Below are positions 1 to 12,900 of a stretch of DNA of 64,000 nucleotides, in pieces. Each line of letters opens with the position of its first letter. Position 1 is the first letter of the stretch. The notes under the pieces are model-generated. The model saw nothing but the letters and a program-made list of their open reading frames with translations, was not told where the DNA came from and made no database searches. Position numbers and translations under genes: made by a program. Source of the stretch: Cercis canadensis (lineage: Eukaryota > Streptophyta > Magnoliopsida > Fabales > Fabaceae); assembly GCA_003255065.1 (NCBI GenBank), contig QAOA01008427.1:145050-209049 (forward strand), written 5' to 3'.

Positions 1-1316
1 ACAATTCTTGATTCACAGACATAAATACACATGCGTGAACTTTCATTTCCACATAAAAAAATCTTGTTGCTTTCCTAATACATAATATCTGAGGCAGACA
101 AGAGAGGCCATGATTGCAGTCCTTATTTTTGGCTGAATTTAAATGACAGTTGGAATTTTGTTTTATTACAAAATATGATATAATAATTCAGCCATTTGAA
201 ATATGATTTCCATGATTAATTCTTAATTAGGACTTTTCATGAAAAGGTAATATCCAGTATGAGTAACAAATAAACTCTCCAATATCAGCCGAGTAGAGTT
301 TAAGCCTGTGCTAAAAGGCATACATATACTGAAAGAAATCCCTTGCCTCATTCAAATCTAGGAAGATATCTTTGTAGCTTGCTCATCCATCACACACTGT
401 TTCACCAAATCCAATTCTCAAAATGATCTCAAAAACCAATTAGAATGCATAGAATTGGATGCAAAATCTTAACTAGCATCCAATAACTATGGAAGTAATG
501 AAGCCATTATGAAGTTATTCAGCACTAACTTCAGTTTTGAATAATTAACCATAGCTGTCTTTTGCATCTAGCCTTTATATTCAGGAAAAATGCTCTTGCT
601 CCCTGATTTTAAATAAAAAAAAGTTAGTTTACTAATTCTCTTAGTTTATTTTGACTTCCTTTCTCCCCCTCCTTATTAAAATGGGGAAAGAGTACAAACA
701 CGAAAATACATCCTAGATCCACCATGTAGGAGAAGCTCATGATTTATGTCAACAATTGTTTATAATGGTTGATACCATGATAACCACACAACAAAAATTT
801 CAGATTGATAAAATTGAGAATGTACAAGTAATGCATGTCAGTTCCCACCAACTACATACTGAAACTCCAGAAGACGTACCTATCAAGGTTTTCCTTTCCC
901 AAATTTACCCAATTCTTCTTATTTTTTTCCACCCTAAGAAAAACTTCATTCAAACAGGAAAAAACATACAAGGAAGCACCACCCTCCACTCAAGAAACCA
1001 AAAAACAAAAAATAAAAAAATCAGAATGATTGGAGGTGGTGGAAATAGTTCCAAAGCAATCATGAACAAAGGAACCAATACAAAAGTTGTGAGCTACAAA
1101 ATTAGCAGAACAATGGATTTTACATATAGCCCAATTTTAGCAATTAGACAGTAGCAGTAAAAACAATGGATCTAACATTCCAAATCTTTTAAGAGAATTG
1201 GGCAGCAGAGCAGCCTCCCTTTCTTATACTTATTTCATGATATTAAAGTGCCTATATTTACCAGGACCTTTATAAGAAGAAACTAACTACAATTTTACAC
1301 TTCTAAAATTTCAAAC
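1..1316 (-). other. TOR intron downstream of exon 45 (non-coding, AT-rich)
   Basis: This stretch follows a good GT donor at the end of exon 45. I looked for the next TOR exon (rest of FRB) and did not see it. The open frames at 756-1154 and 835-1029 have no recognisable content and are rich in Lys and Asn from AT-rich DNA. I see no other structure here. Confidence 0.7.
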
Positions 1317-4300
1317 CTGGGTAAGTTCAGCATCTTTCCCGGTTTTCTTATATTTCATACAGCACTCATAAGCCTCTAATAGTTCCTGTCGATAGGCCTG
1401 CAATGAGAAGAAAATCTTGAAGAAATCAAAATTAACTGATAATTATTTCACTTGTGAGCAGCCAAAAGAACTGTAGATTCCAAAACCACCTCTATAAATA
1501 CTCTCTCTTTTATGGTAACATTGTTTCTCATAGCTCCTTCTTCGAGCATCTCATGCAATGGCTCCAACACCTTTAGCATTCCTTCAATGTTATGTTCACC
1601 AAAATACAAACGACTAGCTTCTTCCAGGGCTTCATGCCACAATTCATGCCAAAGTATAGCAACCCTAATCAGTTCTTTTGATACAAGTTGTGCCTGCAGG
1701 AAAAAGCAACTTGCTCATAACTAGCACAAGTATGAAAAAAAATAAACTCCAGAATTGTAGATAGATTATTGTCAAACCTGATCTACAAGTAAACCACTAT
1801 GCTGCCGAACTTTGTCAACAACTTCGTGAGCTGCCGCTCTGCGTAAATTGCTTATTGATTTACAAGCCACAAGGAGAGGATACATGAGTGCCTACAGAAG
1901 AAATTGAATACCAATAGTGCATAAGTTAATAACAGATTTAAAATCCAAAGCACTTATAGTAATATGACCAACATTATACAGAAGAAGTATTAATTAAGTC
2001 ATACTCCATGAGAAGGAACATAACCGTAAAATAAAGAAATGAAGGCTGACAATCACGGCAAACTGAAGCAATCATGCCATGATAATATACCATGCTTTAA
2101 CAAGTATCAGCATTCCAATCTAGCGGCTTTAAAAGCACCATTTCACAATAAACAAAAATAAAGCATTGAAAAAGATCCAACAAAACAGTGAAACTAAATA
2201 TATCATGCTTTAACAAGTCCTAACATATCTAAGATTCCAACATCTCCTGAGTACAAGTTCTACTAAATGAAAATTAAGAAGTGGGAACCAGTAGAAGCTT
2301 AATAATATCAGTCACAAACCTGTGGATGACTTAGCCCAATTCGCACCAAAAGTGATTGTATCAATTCTCTCACAGCATGGTTATTAGAGTGTATCCTAGC
2401 AATTATTTGAGGCAGAACAACAAGCCAAGTATTGATATTAACAAGGGCAAATCCCTTTTTCAATGCCATTTGAACTTCCACAGTAGCTCCATGGTTGAAC
2501 CACAATGTTAGAAGCCGAAGTATATCCTGAAGAAGAAATGAAAAGTATGAATACAGAGTTTAAACTTATTTACTTGGTGCAGGAGGCAGCAGAACACTCA
2601 GTTGCAGGAAGTAGACAACATAATATAATTTTATTAGAAGCAAAGCAGCATTTATATGTACATACAAATACAGATAAATACATGTGTACAGAAACAAATC
2701 TAATTTTAGTAACATGCTTAGCATAAGATAATTTTCCAAGAATAATAATCCAAGTATGCATGTCTTTCCTGGAATAAGGAAGAAAAAAGAAATGGGAAAA
2801 GCAAAACTATTGACATACTTTCCCCCTAATTTTAGCGTTGCTTACCAGGTGCAATTACTAAGTTATGTATGCCTGTTTGGTTTCGTTCTTCTTTTTTGTC
2901 TGTAAGAACAGTTTTTAAAAATCATTTTCAGAAATAGCTTTGTAAAATAAAACAAAACAATATGTGGACCGTGTACAAAGAGAGAGGATGTGAGCTGGGT
3001 TTTGCTGGCAATGAGGATTACATGTAGCAGGGTGCGAGACTGGTGTTGAGCGTTTGAGAAGGGAAACAGGAGAGAGATAAAAGAAAGAAAAGTTTGATAC
3101 ATCAACACATTCCAAACAAGTTTATTCATCTTTTCTTTTTGAAAGAGAAAAAAAGAAAAATATCAACAAAATAAGTAACAAAACAGGCCGTGTACTTCCT
3201 ATAAGAAGCACCAAAAAAAAACCACACAAGTAAGTGAAAAGAAAAAATGTCAACTCAAAGAGCACATCAATCCTGTGGGATATCAGACAAGGAAAACCCT
3301 CTAAAAGAACAGTTTGCTGAGCACTATAAGGAAGCAAAAACAAGAAAAGATTCTGTCCGGCGGAAGCAAAACCAAAAGAAATCTCCACGTAAAATTCTAG
3401 CATTGCTCTCGACTCCAACAATGTACACCTAATAACTAGAAAAGCACTCCCAGCATTCCTGTTTAGGAGGACTTCTTGCCCTCCTTCCTTGTACTGTTCC
3501 TTTCCTTCTTCAGAATAAATTCTTTTATCAAAAAAAAAATAAAAATNAAAAAAAAAATACACACATCTCCAGAAATTGTTCTAATTTGCAGCATGTTACC
3601 AATAATTATACAATAATTTTTTTTTGGGGCCAACAACAATAAATATTATTACTTAAGTCAAATATGCAACACAAAATTCTATTATGAAGCCAAAACTAAT
3701 TGTAGCAACATGTGGGCATCCTGCAGAGCCAAGTGCTCATTTATCATACTGATACAGCGAGTCAGAATTCCATAGAATAGAGTCAGTATAACATAGCATG
3801 GAAACCGGTCATGTGACACAGCCCTACTAGAGATTTTCCAATTGAAAACCCCAATTAGTTAGACTTTAGATTTTGATTAGTCAGTTTCATAGAAGCTCAA
3901 ATAAAGCACTATGAGAGCTAAGAATGTCCGATTAAAAACTTTAATTAGACTCTAGATTTTGGTTAATGAACTTTGTAGAACCCCAAATTAAGCATTATGC
4001 AAGCTAAGAATGATCAAATAATAAACTGCCAGTTGTGAGGTTTTTCTTTTCTTTCTTTCTTTTTTCCCTGTAGTAATGCATCCATTTAGAAAATTGTGAT
4101 TAGAAGTTTACAGCAAGGTGAATAAGAAATTACTGTAAGAAACTGAGAGAAACATGAAAAATAAGTGCTTTTCCAACCCCTTTAGTTCTGCTAACTAGTT
4201 CTACATGCAAACAAGCATATCCCAAATTGATGGACACATGCAGGATGGATTTCATATTACAACAAACAGGAAATGCAGTATACCTGTAAACTATCATCAA

Positions 4301-7300
4301 CACCTTTAGCATTCGCTGCACATGCTATTGAATGAAAGTACCCAGTAACGGCTGCAACGACAAACTGTGCTGCGACATCAGGAAAACCCTTTAAAGTGTA
4401 ATGAGACATCACTGCTGTATTAAATAATGCCCATGTATGCCATGCTTTAGCCCATTTATTTGCACACTGAGTAGCATTTGTGAATGCAGCAAGTATATCT
4501 GCCAATGTTGAAACTAAATCAGAAAAACATCTATATCCCTTTCACCTTCAAAGTTTAAACAGTAACAACTAAGAACCTTGTATAGCATCATCGTCCAGCC
4601 CAGGAGAAAGTGCCCACTGCCAAGCCCCAAGTCTCAGGTAAACACGAGCAAGAAGTGGAATGCTAGGATTGGCACCACTGGAAAAGCCAGAGGGTGTGAC
4701 AGGTTGAATGCTGGGCACACTTGAAACCTCAATAGCCAAATTCTACCAAGTGATTGGGAGCCAAGAAAAGCATACAAAAGATTAGCAGTGAAAAGTGGAG
4801 CTTAACTACATGATAGGAAGATACATTATACCTGCAGCCTAACAAATGCTTCCCTTCGCTTAGAATCCTCTCCAAGCGACCACTGGTATTTCAAGTATGC
4901 CAGCATTACTTGAGGAGGTCCATGGTATCGTACATTTTCAGGAGATATTTCAGGATCATACTGATAGAATAAAAAAAACAGTTTGAGTGATGCAAACAAG
5001 AATGAGAATAAACACCAAGATCAGCATCCTTCTCAGAGTAGATAAACATTGCAAACCTGTAAAAGTTTAATTAAAGTAGATCTCGCCTGGCTAATGCGCC
5101 CACTTTTTCTGCAAAGGGAAGCAAACTTGAGCCAAGTTTCAATGTCTTCCACAGGAGGCAGCACAAGTGCTCTAACAGCCAGAACTGCCTGCCAAACCTA
5201 TACATTCAAGCATGAAACAGTTAGAGGAAAGAAATAGATCAAGAGCATGGAAGATGAAATGGATCATAAAGGGAATAGTTTGAAAAACGTTAATTAGATG
5301 ATTCAAGTTTGTGTTGCATGTGCTTATAAAATCACAATATGCAAACTCATAAAGTCAGGAAAGGGCCAATTATTTTTAAGCTAATAGGAAACAAGCATCC
5401 TCATATTGGATAATCCAGACTACAAAACTTCATTTATTTATTTATTTTTTTCTTCTGAACTACAATGTCAGAAGACTCCAAAGAAGGGAAATACATGAAG
5501 TAGCAGAACGCTAACTCATAAACTTATACTCAAAAAACTCATGTTTGCACTACTAACAACTCGTTGATTTTCTTATTTCTCTAACAGAACCAATTCCAAG
5601 AAAAAGAGGCTGAATCTTGCTATCTCACACGCTGCTGCAGGAAGAATTAGGTTCAAGTGAAATAGTCAACTAATCCACACACAATAGAGGCAACACTAGA
5701 CATTAGACACCTGACACTCACATATTTGGTTTTAAAAGGAAAAACCCAACACAATACGAAACCATTCATGACATTGAATATGCAATGATACCCTTGCAAA
5801 GGAATAAAAAAGGTTGCTTGATATGTGTTTAATTGAATTGTGCATTGTTGTATTACGACATCGTGCAATTGATAGATGTAATGAAGGATGGAGAAGGAAT
5901 ATCAGCATCAATGCTTATAGCTTAAGAATAATTAACTGTAAAACTTAATTGTGTGAACATGTAATGTGTGAATCTTGTTATTTCATCTTTTCGTATCATA
6001 ACAGGCTTCAGTGGAAAAGCTCACTTTGAAGACAACTATATAATTCTCATCATTTTAAAAGCTACAAAATCTATCCATCCAGTGAAAAAAAAAACTGTGA
6101 TGCCATTTCATGGGCATGGTTTTATGTAGTACTTGCCTTAATCTAAAATATTTTCTTTGGACATGAACCTTCATCTGAATTTTAATTCATAAAATACTCA
6201 ATGTTTTATTGGTTAACCTATCTACCTCAACATTGCTTTTTGCTCCTTGAATGCGCTGAGTCCACATATTGCGAATAAGAGCCCGCCGCCCTTCAGCAAC
6301 TGGGTCTCCAGGAGGAAGGGTACAATAATCAATTACCTAACAGAAGAGAATATGTCACACAATATGATTAACAACTATGTCATGGACTACAGGAAAGCAA
6401 CCAAAGATAAAAACTTCAGAAAATTCAGAGCGAACCTCCTCTAGTTCGGATAGTTGTTGAACACGAACCATATTGCTGTATGCGCGTTCATAGCTCTCCA
6501 AAACCTGGAAGTGAATAAAGAGAATAAACATCAATATGCACACGGAGACAAAAAAATTTATAACACATTCATAAGAAAGCATACTGAGATAGATATATAG
6601 ATGGGTGGGTATTAACCAATGTTTCATGTCAGATAGCACAGTTTATCGGTTCACCAGAAAAAAATATTCAAACCATAGTCATAAACAGTTCAAGATGCCA
6701 CTACAATACCAAACTAGTTAGATTCAAGCTTTCATTGTTAATGTTAGAATATTAGAATATTGATTGACTGTGAATATTGTATTTATTATAGCTTACATCT
6801 AGGCTTGTCAAGAAACCATCTCACGCAAAAGCTTAAGCTATTAGGTGAAGGGCCAAGAATAGTTTTATATCTAACACGCCCCCGCACGCGAAAGCCCCTT
6901 GGGCTTAAAGCGTGAACAAAGGATAGACCCACTTATACCACGTGCTGAAATTTCAATTTAATTGAGAAAGTGGAGGTGGAAGGATTCGATCTCCTGACCA
7001 TTTATTCAAAGAAGCTCTGATACCATGTCATGAACCGATTCAACCTAAAAGCTTAAGCTCTTAGGTGAAGGGCCAAAAATAGTTTTATATCAAACAGTTA
7101 AGCATGGAATTTACAGTACTAAGTTTGTTTTTATCCCTTATCAAATGCATTCTCCCAGTGGGATTTTAACAATCTAGAATCCATGCATCAAGCACATGTA
7201 CTTTTGGACTGCATTGACAACAATAAGCTCAAGTCAAGTTAATCAATGTAGACAAGGAACAAAATCAACAATAAATTATGGGGAAAACTCACCAGAGCAG

Positions 7301-8115
7301 CAAGCTCTGTTGCCAGACATTTTCTAGCTCTTTCAACATATTCACGTGCTTCATCATACTGGCAATAAATTGAGACCAGCATGAGTAAAAGTTGCAGAGA
7401 AAGAAAAATCAAGTGTAGTGGATATATTTCAAACAAACAAAATACCTTTCCTCTACGAACTAATAAAACAGCCCTGAAGAAAGTACCGTTACTGCTTCCA
7501 TCACCACTGGAAGCAGTATTCCCTAAACCTCTAAGTTTGGTTTCATCACCATCATCTAATCGAGATACATATTCTGCCATTTGGTCCCATTCTCCCATGT
7601 TCCAAGCAGCATGAGCAGCCTAGCACAACCACATTAGCAATATATGCATGGGCAATGAAAAATCACCTTAATAAATAAAATAAGAGTACAAAACCAACCA
7701 TAGGTGCCATTTCTAAACGAGCGGCAGGTTCAGCGGGGGTCCAATATTCTTTACAAAGGTTATTCAGCTCATCCCATCGAGCCAATGCAGCAAGGCATCT
7801 CATCCGGCCTGAAAAGAAAGCTCCAGGCTGACACATTTTCATATAAAATTCTCAACCAAAAAAGAAAAAAAAAAAAGTAAGCCGAAACAGCGAGGCAGTT
7901 GCAGGAATTCCAAAGCATACAAGCACATACAAGTAAACACAGTCTGCCAATACTCTAGATATTTGCCAATTAAAGACTTCAATTTATTTCAAGTTTCAAC
8001 ATACCCTACCCTAATTGTTATCTAGATTCCATAAGTATTGCAGTATCCCCGAATCCATACCAGACTATGTTCAGTATCATATCTTAAACTGCATTACTGC
8101 AAGCATGGAGCAAAT

Positions 8116-8154
<39 letters not shown>

Positions 8155-9922
8155 ANAAAAAAAAAAGAAAGAGAGAGAGTGACAGAGGAAGTTAAAATCA
8201 TCATCACAGACCTAAAGTCGCATCCAAGACAAGATGAGGACTCGTTGCTTGAGATGCCTTTGTGGTATAAGCCTTGAGGGCATCATCCCAACGCTGCAGT
8301 TTCTCATACCTAAAGGATTGCTAGCTACCGTAAGTCTGTTATCTTTTCAAGAGTCCCCAAAAGATAAAAACCAAAATTCAAATATGCAAAACAAGCATCC
8401 ATGAATATAAACATCAGAAGTTAAGCAATACCATGACTCCTTCAGTTGAAAATCTAAATGCTGCTGGGCATATGTCAATATTCCAACTGCAGCCTAGAAA
8501 AGAAATGTTACAGTGAAATACAACCCACCATCTAAAGCCGAGAAAACAAAGTCAACTTTAAAAGAGCAACAGCCAGATGATAAACTAGATCAGAAGTTAA
8601 TATCTTGAAACCAAACCTCATGTTGATGTAATTGATTGTTTATATGAATAAGAGCTTCAACTACAGCAACTGGGTTAGCATCCATTTTCTTAGAACGTGC
8701 TCCTTCAAATTCCATTTCTTTGTAGTGTAAGGCCTTCGCAAAAGCACGACACTTTATGTGGTATAGAGGGCAAACACAATAAACAGATGAGAGTAAGTTA
8801 GGATAAGCATCACATATGACAAGGTTAAAGGCTGTTTAACAAGCATCACATATGTTGTAAAAGCATACATATGCCACATGTAGACACACAAAGAAGAGAA
8901 ATAAGAAATGAACCTTTTCAGCAAGGGCACCAAGGAGCCGAATGTCTATAGGGAGAGGTTTCTCATCATGTTCCATGAACTCTGCCTTCAGATTCAATTT
9001 GCAAAAACAAAAGAGGGAAACTTTCAAAGGCAGTAGAAGAAAAGAGGCCATTAACAAAGCAACAAAAATAAGCAAAGGCAAAACTATAAAAATAAATAAT
9101 AAAAAAGGAGCAAAGAGCTCTCCAATCCTTTCACGTGTCTACAAAAGAAACTCCCAGAAACAAACCAAGTATGGAGCACCAAAGGGCCATAAAAGAAATC
9201 TAGTCGCATGGCAAGACTAACAGTTTTTTTTTTTTTTTTTCAAATTAGCACATGCCGTTGCTGTAATGCACATCAACTAAAACACCATCTGAATGTTCTA
9301 GAAATGCTCCAAGTTCAAATGCATTAAAGTAGCATATCTTCGGACTAAACTCTTCACTCTTGGGATCCCTAGCTAGATGTACCCAAAGATTAATCTTTAG
9401 GAAGCAAACACGAAAAGAGATGCCATAGTTCACAAGCATATCTTTAATATATTCACCATACCAAGTTAAGCAGCGTTGCCAAAATTTCCGGAGGAATATT
9501 TGGAGATGAAAAGGCCATCTCTAGATTTCGAACCAATTGTTTCTGGCTAGTCTCATTTAACTGCGCCCAACAGCTGACAAATCCAGCAGCAAACAACTCA
9601 CGTCCAACAAAAGGCTAGGAAAAAAAAAAAAATCAAAAGTGAAAATTTGGACAAGAAAACTAATACCACATTAATGATATCACCAGCTAATGAAACCTGC
9701 AATTGTGCGAGTGTAGCACAGGTTCGCAAGGATGGAGAAGGAGATTCTTTTAGAAGTTGAATGCTGAAATGCCTCATCCATTCTGCCCAATCTTCCTTTG
9801 TACTTCTCTGTGAAGCCTCCCCAGCTGTGCGTAATCGACCATCATTAACCTGTATGAAAGTTGTATAAGTTCCCAGCAGAAAATTATAGGAAAAAAGAAA
9901 AAAAAAAAAAAAAAANNNNNNN

Positions 9923-9957
<35 letters not shown>

Positions 9958-12900
9958 AACGGAAAAACCTTCAAAACACAAGCGAGGAAAACAATAGAGA
10001 AACTTAGTTCAAGCCACAAAGTGGGATCAAACCTATCAAACAAATGCATGTTCAGAAAATGATGGGGAAAAACTAAAGTTACATGTATCTCCTCAACGAC
10101 CAACTATATGGACATACACATAAAGTGAAGGACACAAATAAGAGGTGTGAAAAGAAGGCAATGCGAAACCAATGAACCTATTATAAAATGTGGGTGACTA
10201 AAGGCTATATAAACATATAACAGTCAAACAGTAAAATAAACATCTCTAATATTGTTTAATAGTTCCATAATATTTAAGAGTATGTGTATAATTTATGAAA
10301 TATCAAATACATTTATTTCTATTTATTTATCACTTATGAGTTACAAAAATAATTATTAAGAGAGTATAATATATATTTTCAGGAAAAAATTATTTATTTA
10401 GTATGTAGTAAATAACAACGAGAGGAATTCATTTCCCATCTCAGCTATGGCATGTCCACCAAATCACCGTGATTCAGATAGGCTGGTAAAAATCCTAATA
10501 TATTTTTGAATAATTGACAATTATAAGTCTAGAATTATTTTGACTCTTATTAGTTAGTAGGAGTCCTGATTCCAGGTATAATTGTCTAATTAAAGAGTCT
10601 TGGGAAAGTTGATCTTGCAATTAGGGGTCTGTGTAGTAGAAAGCAGTCAAGAAATCAGTCAAAAGTTATTTAGTTAAGAATCCAGTCTGTGCTACAGTCT
10701 AAGGTATCTTTAAATAAGAGTTGCCTATACTTTCACCGGAGTTCAATAAGGTATTTTCAGTCCAGATATTATTTACTGACGGTTCCTCCAAATCTAGTTT
10801 TAGATTTATGATCTTCAGTTTTCCATCCAAGAAGGGAGACTCCTCCCACATATATAGCCCATCCATCCCCTTATTTTCCTTTTCATCTAACCCCATAAAA
10901 TAAAATTATTTATATTCCTGGGCTGCATCAAGCTGCTGGTTTCCCAGTTTCCTGTCAAATTGTCTGGTTTAGCGTTGACTTTGAGGGGTTTATAGTAAGT
11001 CCTGTTTACAGTCCCAACCAGACTGGCTCACTGGCCAGTTCACCAGTTTTCTGGTTGAACAAGTTGGTCCAGTATGGTTTTCGAGACATTGATAACAAGT
11101 CCTACAGATTTTCAAATTATTAAGTGCTAGAAAAAACATCATGCTTGAATGGTTCAATCAAAGGAAGATTTTTGCTTTTTCCTATTAACATTAGATGTTT
11201 ATCAGAAAGTTTCTTTTCCTTTTTTTGGGTGCAACAACCACCTAATAGGGACTAGACAGAGCAAAAATGAGACAGCACTGAAGACATGTATATCAAAAGC
11301 CACTAGGCATGCTCAGCTGTTATGTTGCTTTGTAGCACAAGGACAAAAGAGATATACCTGATGGCCTCTGAGTTGCCTTTGTACATCAGATCCATCTTCA
11401 AAAGGGTCAGTCTCCACATCACCTAAGGGATCACTAATGACCTCAACAGGAAGCCGTCGATTCAGTCTTTGAGTAGCTGTGCTACCAAGGATTAGTGGTT
11501 CACGTCTTTGTAAACGCCCTTCAATTTCCTCAAATTCTTTGTGCTGAAGTAACAAATTACTTACTCAGAAAATTTAGAAAAGAAGTTAATCACATATTAA
11601 ACCAAAAAAGAAGTGAAAAATTAAATAAGGAAGATGTCAAGACCCTCAAGCGATATTTCACTAGCAGTTTGTGTATTGACGGAATAAAAATTGTGAAATC
11701 CTCGCCAAGGGCATGAGCTAGACAACAAAGTGCATCAACAGCATCATTTCGGAGCTCGTCATTTTTCCTGTAAATTATAAAATTTCAAATAATAAAGTCA
11801 TCAACCAAGTGACAATTTTTTTTTTTTTTGGGGTGTTTAAAATAAGAAATGTTATTAAGGGAAGAAAAACAAGGAGTACAAAAACAGGGGAGAATAAGAT
11901 AGCCTACAGGAAAGAAACAGCATAGTATATAACATAAAATTACTCAAAATCATCAATGAAATAAGTCACTAAAGAAGAATGAGATAGATAAAATGAAAGA
12001 AATAAGGAGAACAGTCAGCAAATTGAGGAATCCTGAACATTCTAAAATAACTTTATAAGTAGGCCTCACCACACAAACTATAAATCACATGAGAAGACAG
12101 GATCCATCCTTATCCAAGGAAGACAAAATTATAAGTAAGCTGTGGCTGCCTTTCACAAGTGGGAGTATCAGAAGAAAATATGAATATGTTCTACCCCCAC
12201 CATGATAATTTTTCATTAACAGACTCTTAAACAAGGAAAATGTAAACATTCTTTTGGATAAAAGAACAACTTTCATTAGACGGAAAGAGAGTACAAAGGT
12301 AGAGGAGGGCAAGAAATCCTCCTTAAGCAAAAGAATACAGCAAAAAGGAAATAGAGACATTAAAATAAAATGGCTCTCCAGTCTCTAAGCAACGTAGTCA
12401 AGGAAATCCCCTTGAAGAATCTGAGTGTATGGCACCGAAGGGAGGCCAAGAGCACAACCCTATCCCACAGTTACTCTAGTGACAAATATTTGAAGGGTAA
12501 TAACTCTGGAGTTTGCTGGATATGCAGAAGTACATTAGCTTACTGAAGCTTAACTACAAAATAACTTACTACTTGTTTTAAGACTTAGTCCTAGGAGACA
12601 CTGCTAAGAGGAAAAGAGATGTCAAACACTATTGTCCTAGTAAAAGAAAAATTTACGCCAGAGTGTATATAAATAGTTTTTCTGAAGAAAATGCAACATT
12701 GAGAGTTTACAACTACAGGAGTAGCCCCACAGCCCAACTCACTATCTCCCTCCCACCCTCTCTCTCTCTCTCTCTACTAGTCTCTGGAAAATTTTCTAAA
12801 AAACCTTTTCTGCAACTAAATAGAAAAACAAAAAAATTTCCAGAAAACCTGGAAAATTTTCTTCAACTAAATGTGCCATTGACATCTTTACTTACATAAT

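Larger units (their letters stand above)
1317..8493 (-). other. TOR: TOR coding exons 31-45 (residues 1351-1999, FAT and FRB)
   Basis: Exon coordinates in transcript order: 8432-8493, 8212-8309, 7699-7808, 7446-7619, 7293-7358, 6436-6504, 6226-6336, 5057-5197, 4832-4960, 4577-4742, 4284-4498, 2320-2526, 1778-1891, 1490-1693, 1317-1397. Exons 43-45 code for the FRB domain, the site that the FKBP12-rapamycin complex binds in other eukaryotes. The last visible residues are GKDAELTQ. The conserved continuation (AWDLYYHVF in the family) is not found in 1-1316, so the next exon lies off the window. Confidence 0.93.

Noticed and set aside
9898-9955. Long A run with seven N, giving Phe-rich minus-strand open frames
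   Set aside because: A homopolymer with an assembly gap inside a TOR intron; the frames are artefacts of the poly-A run.
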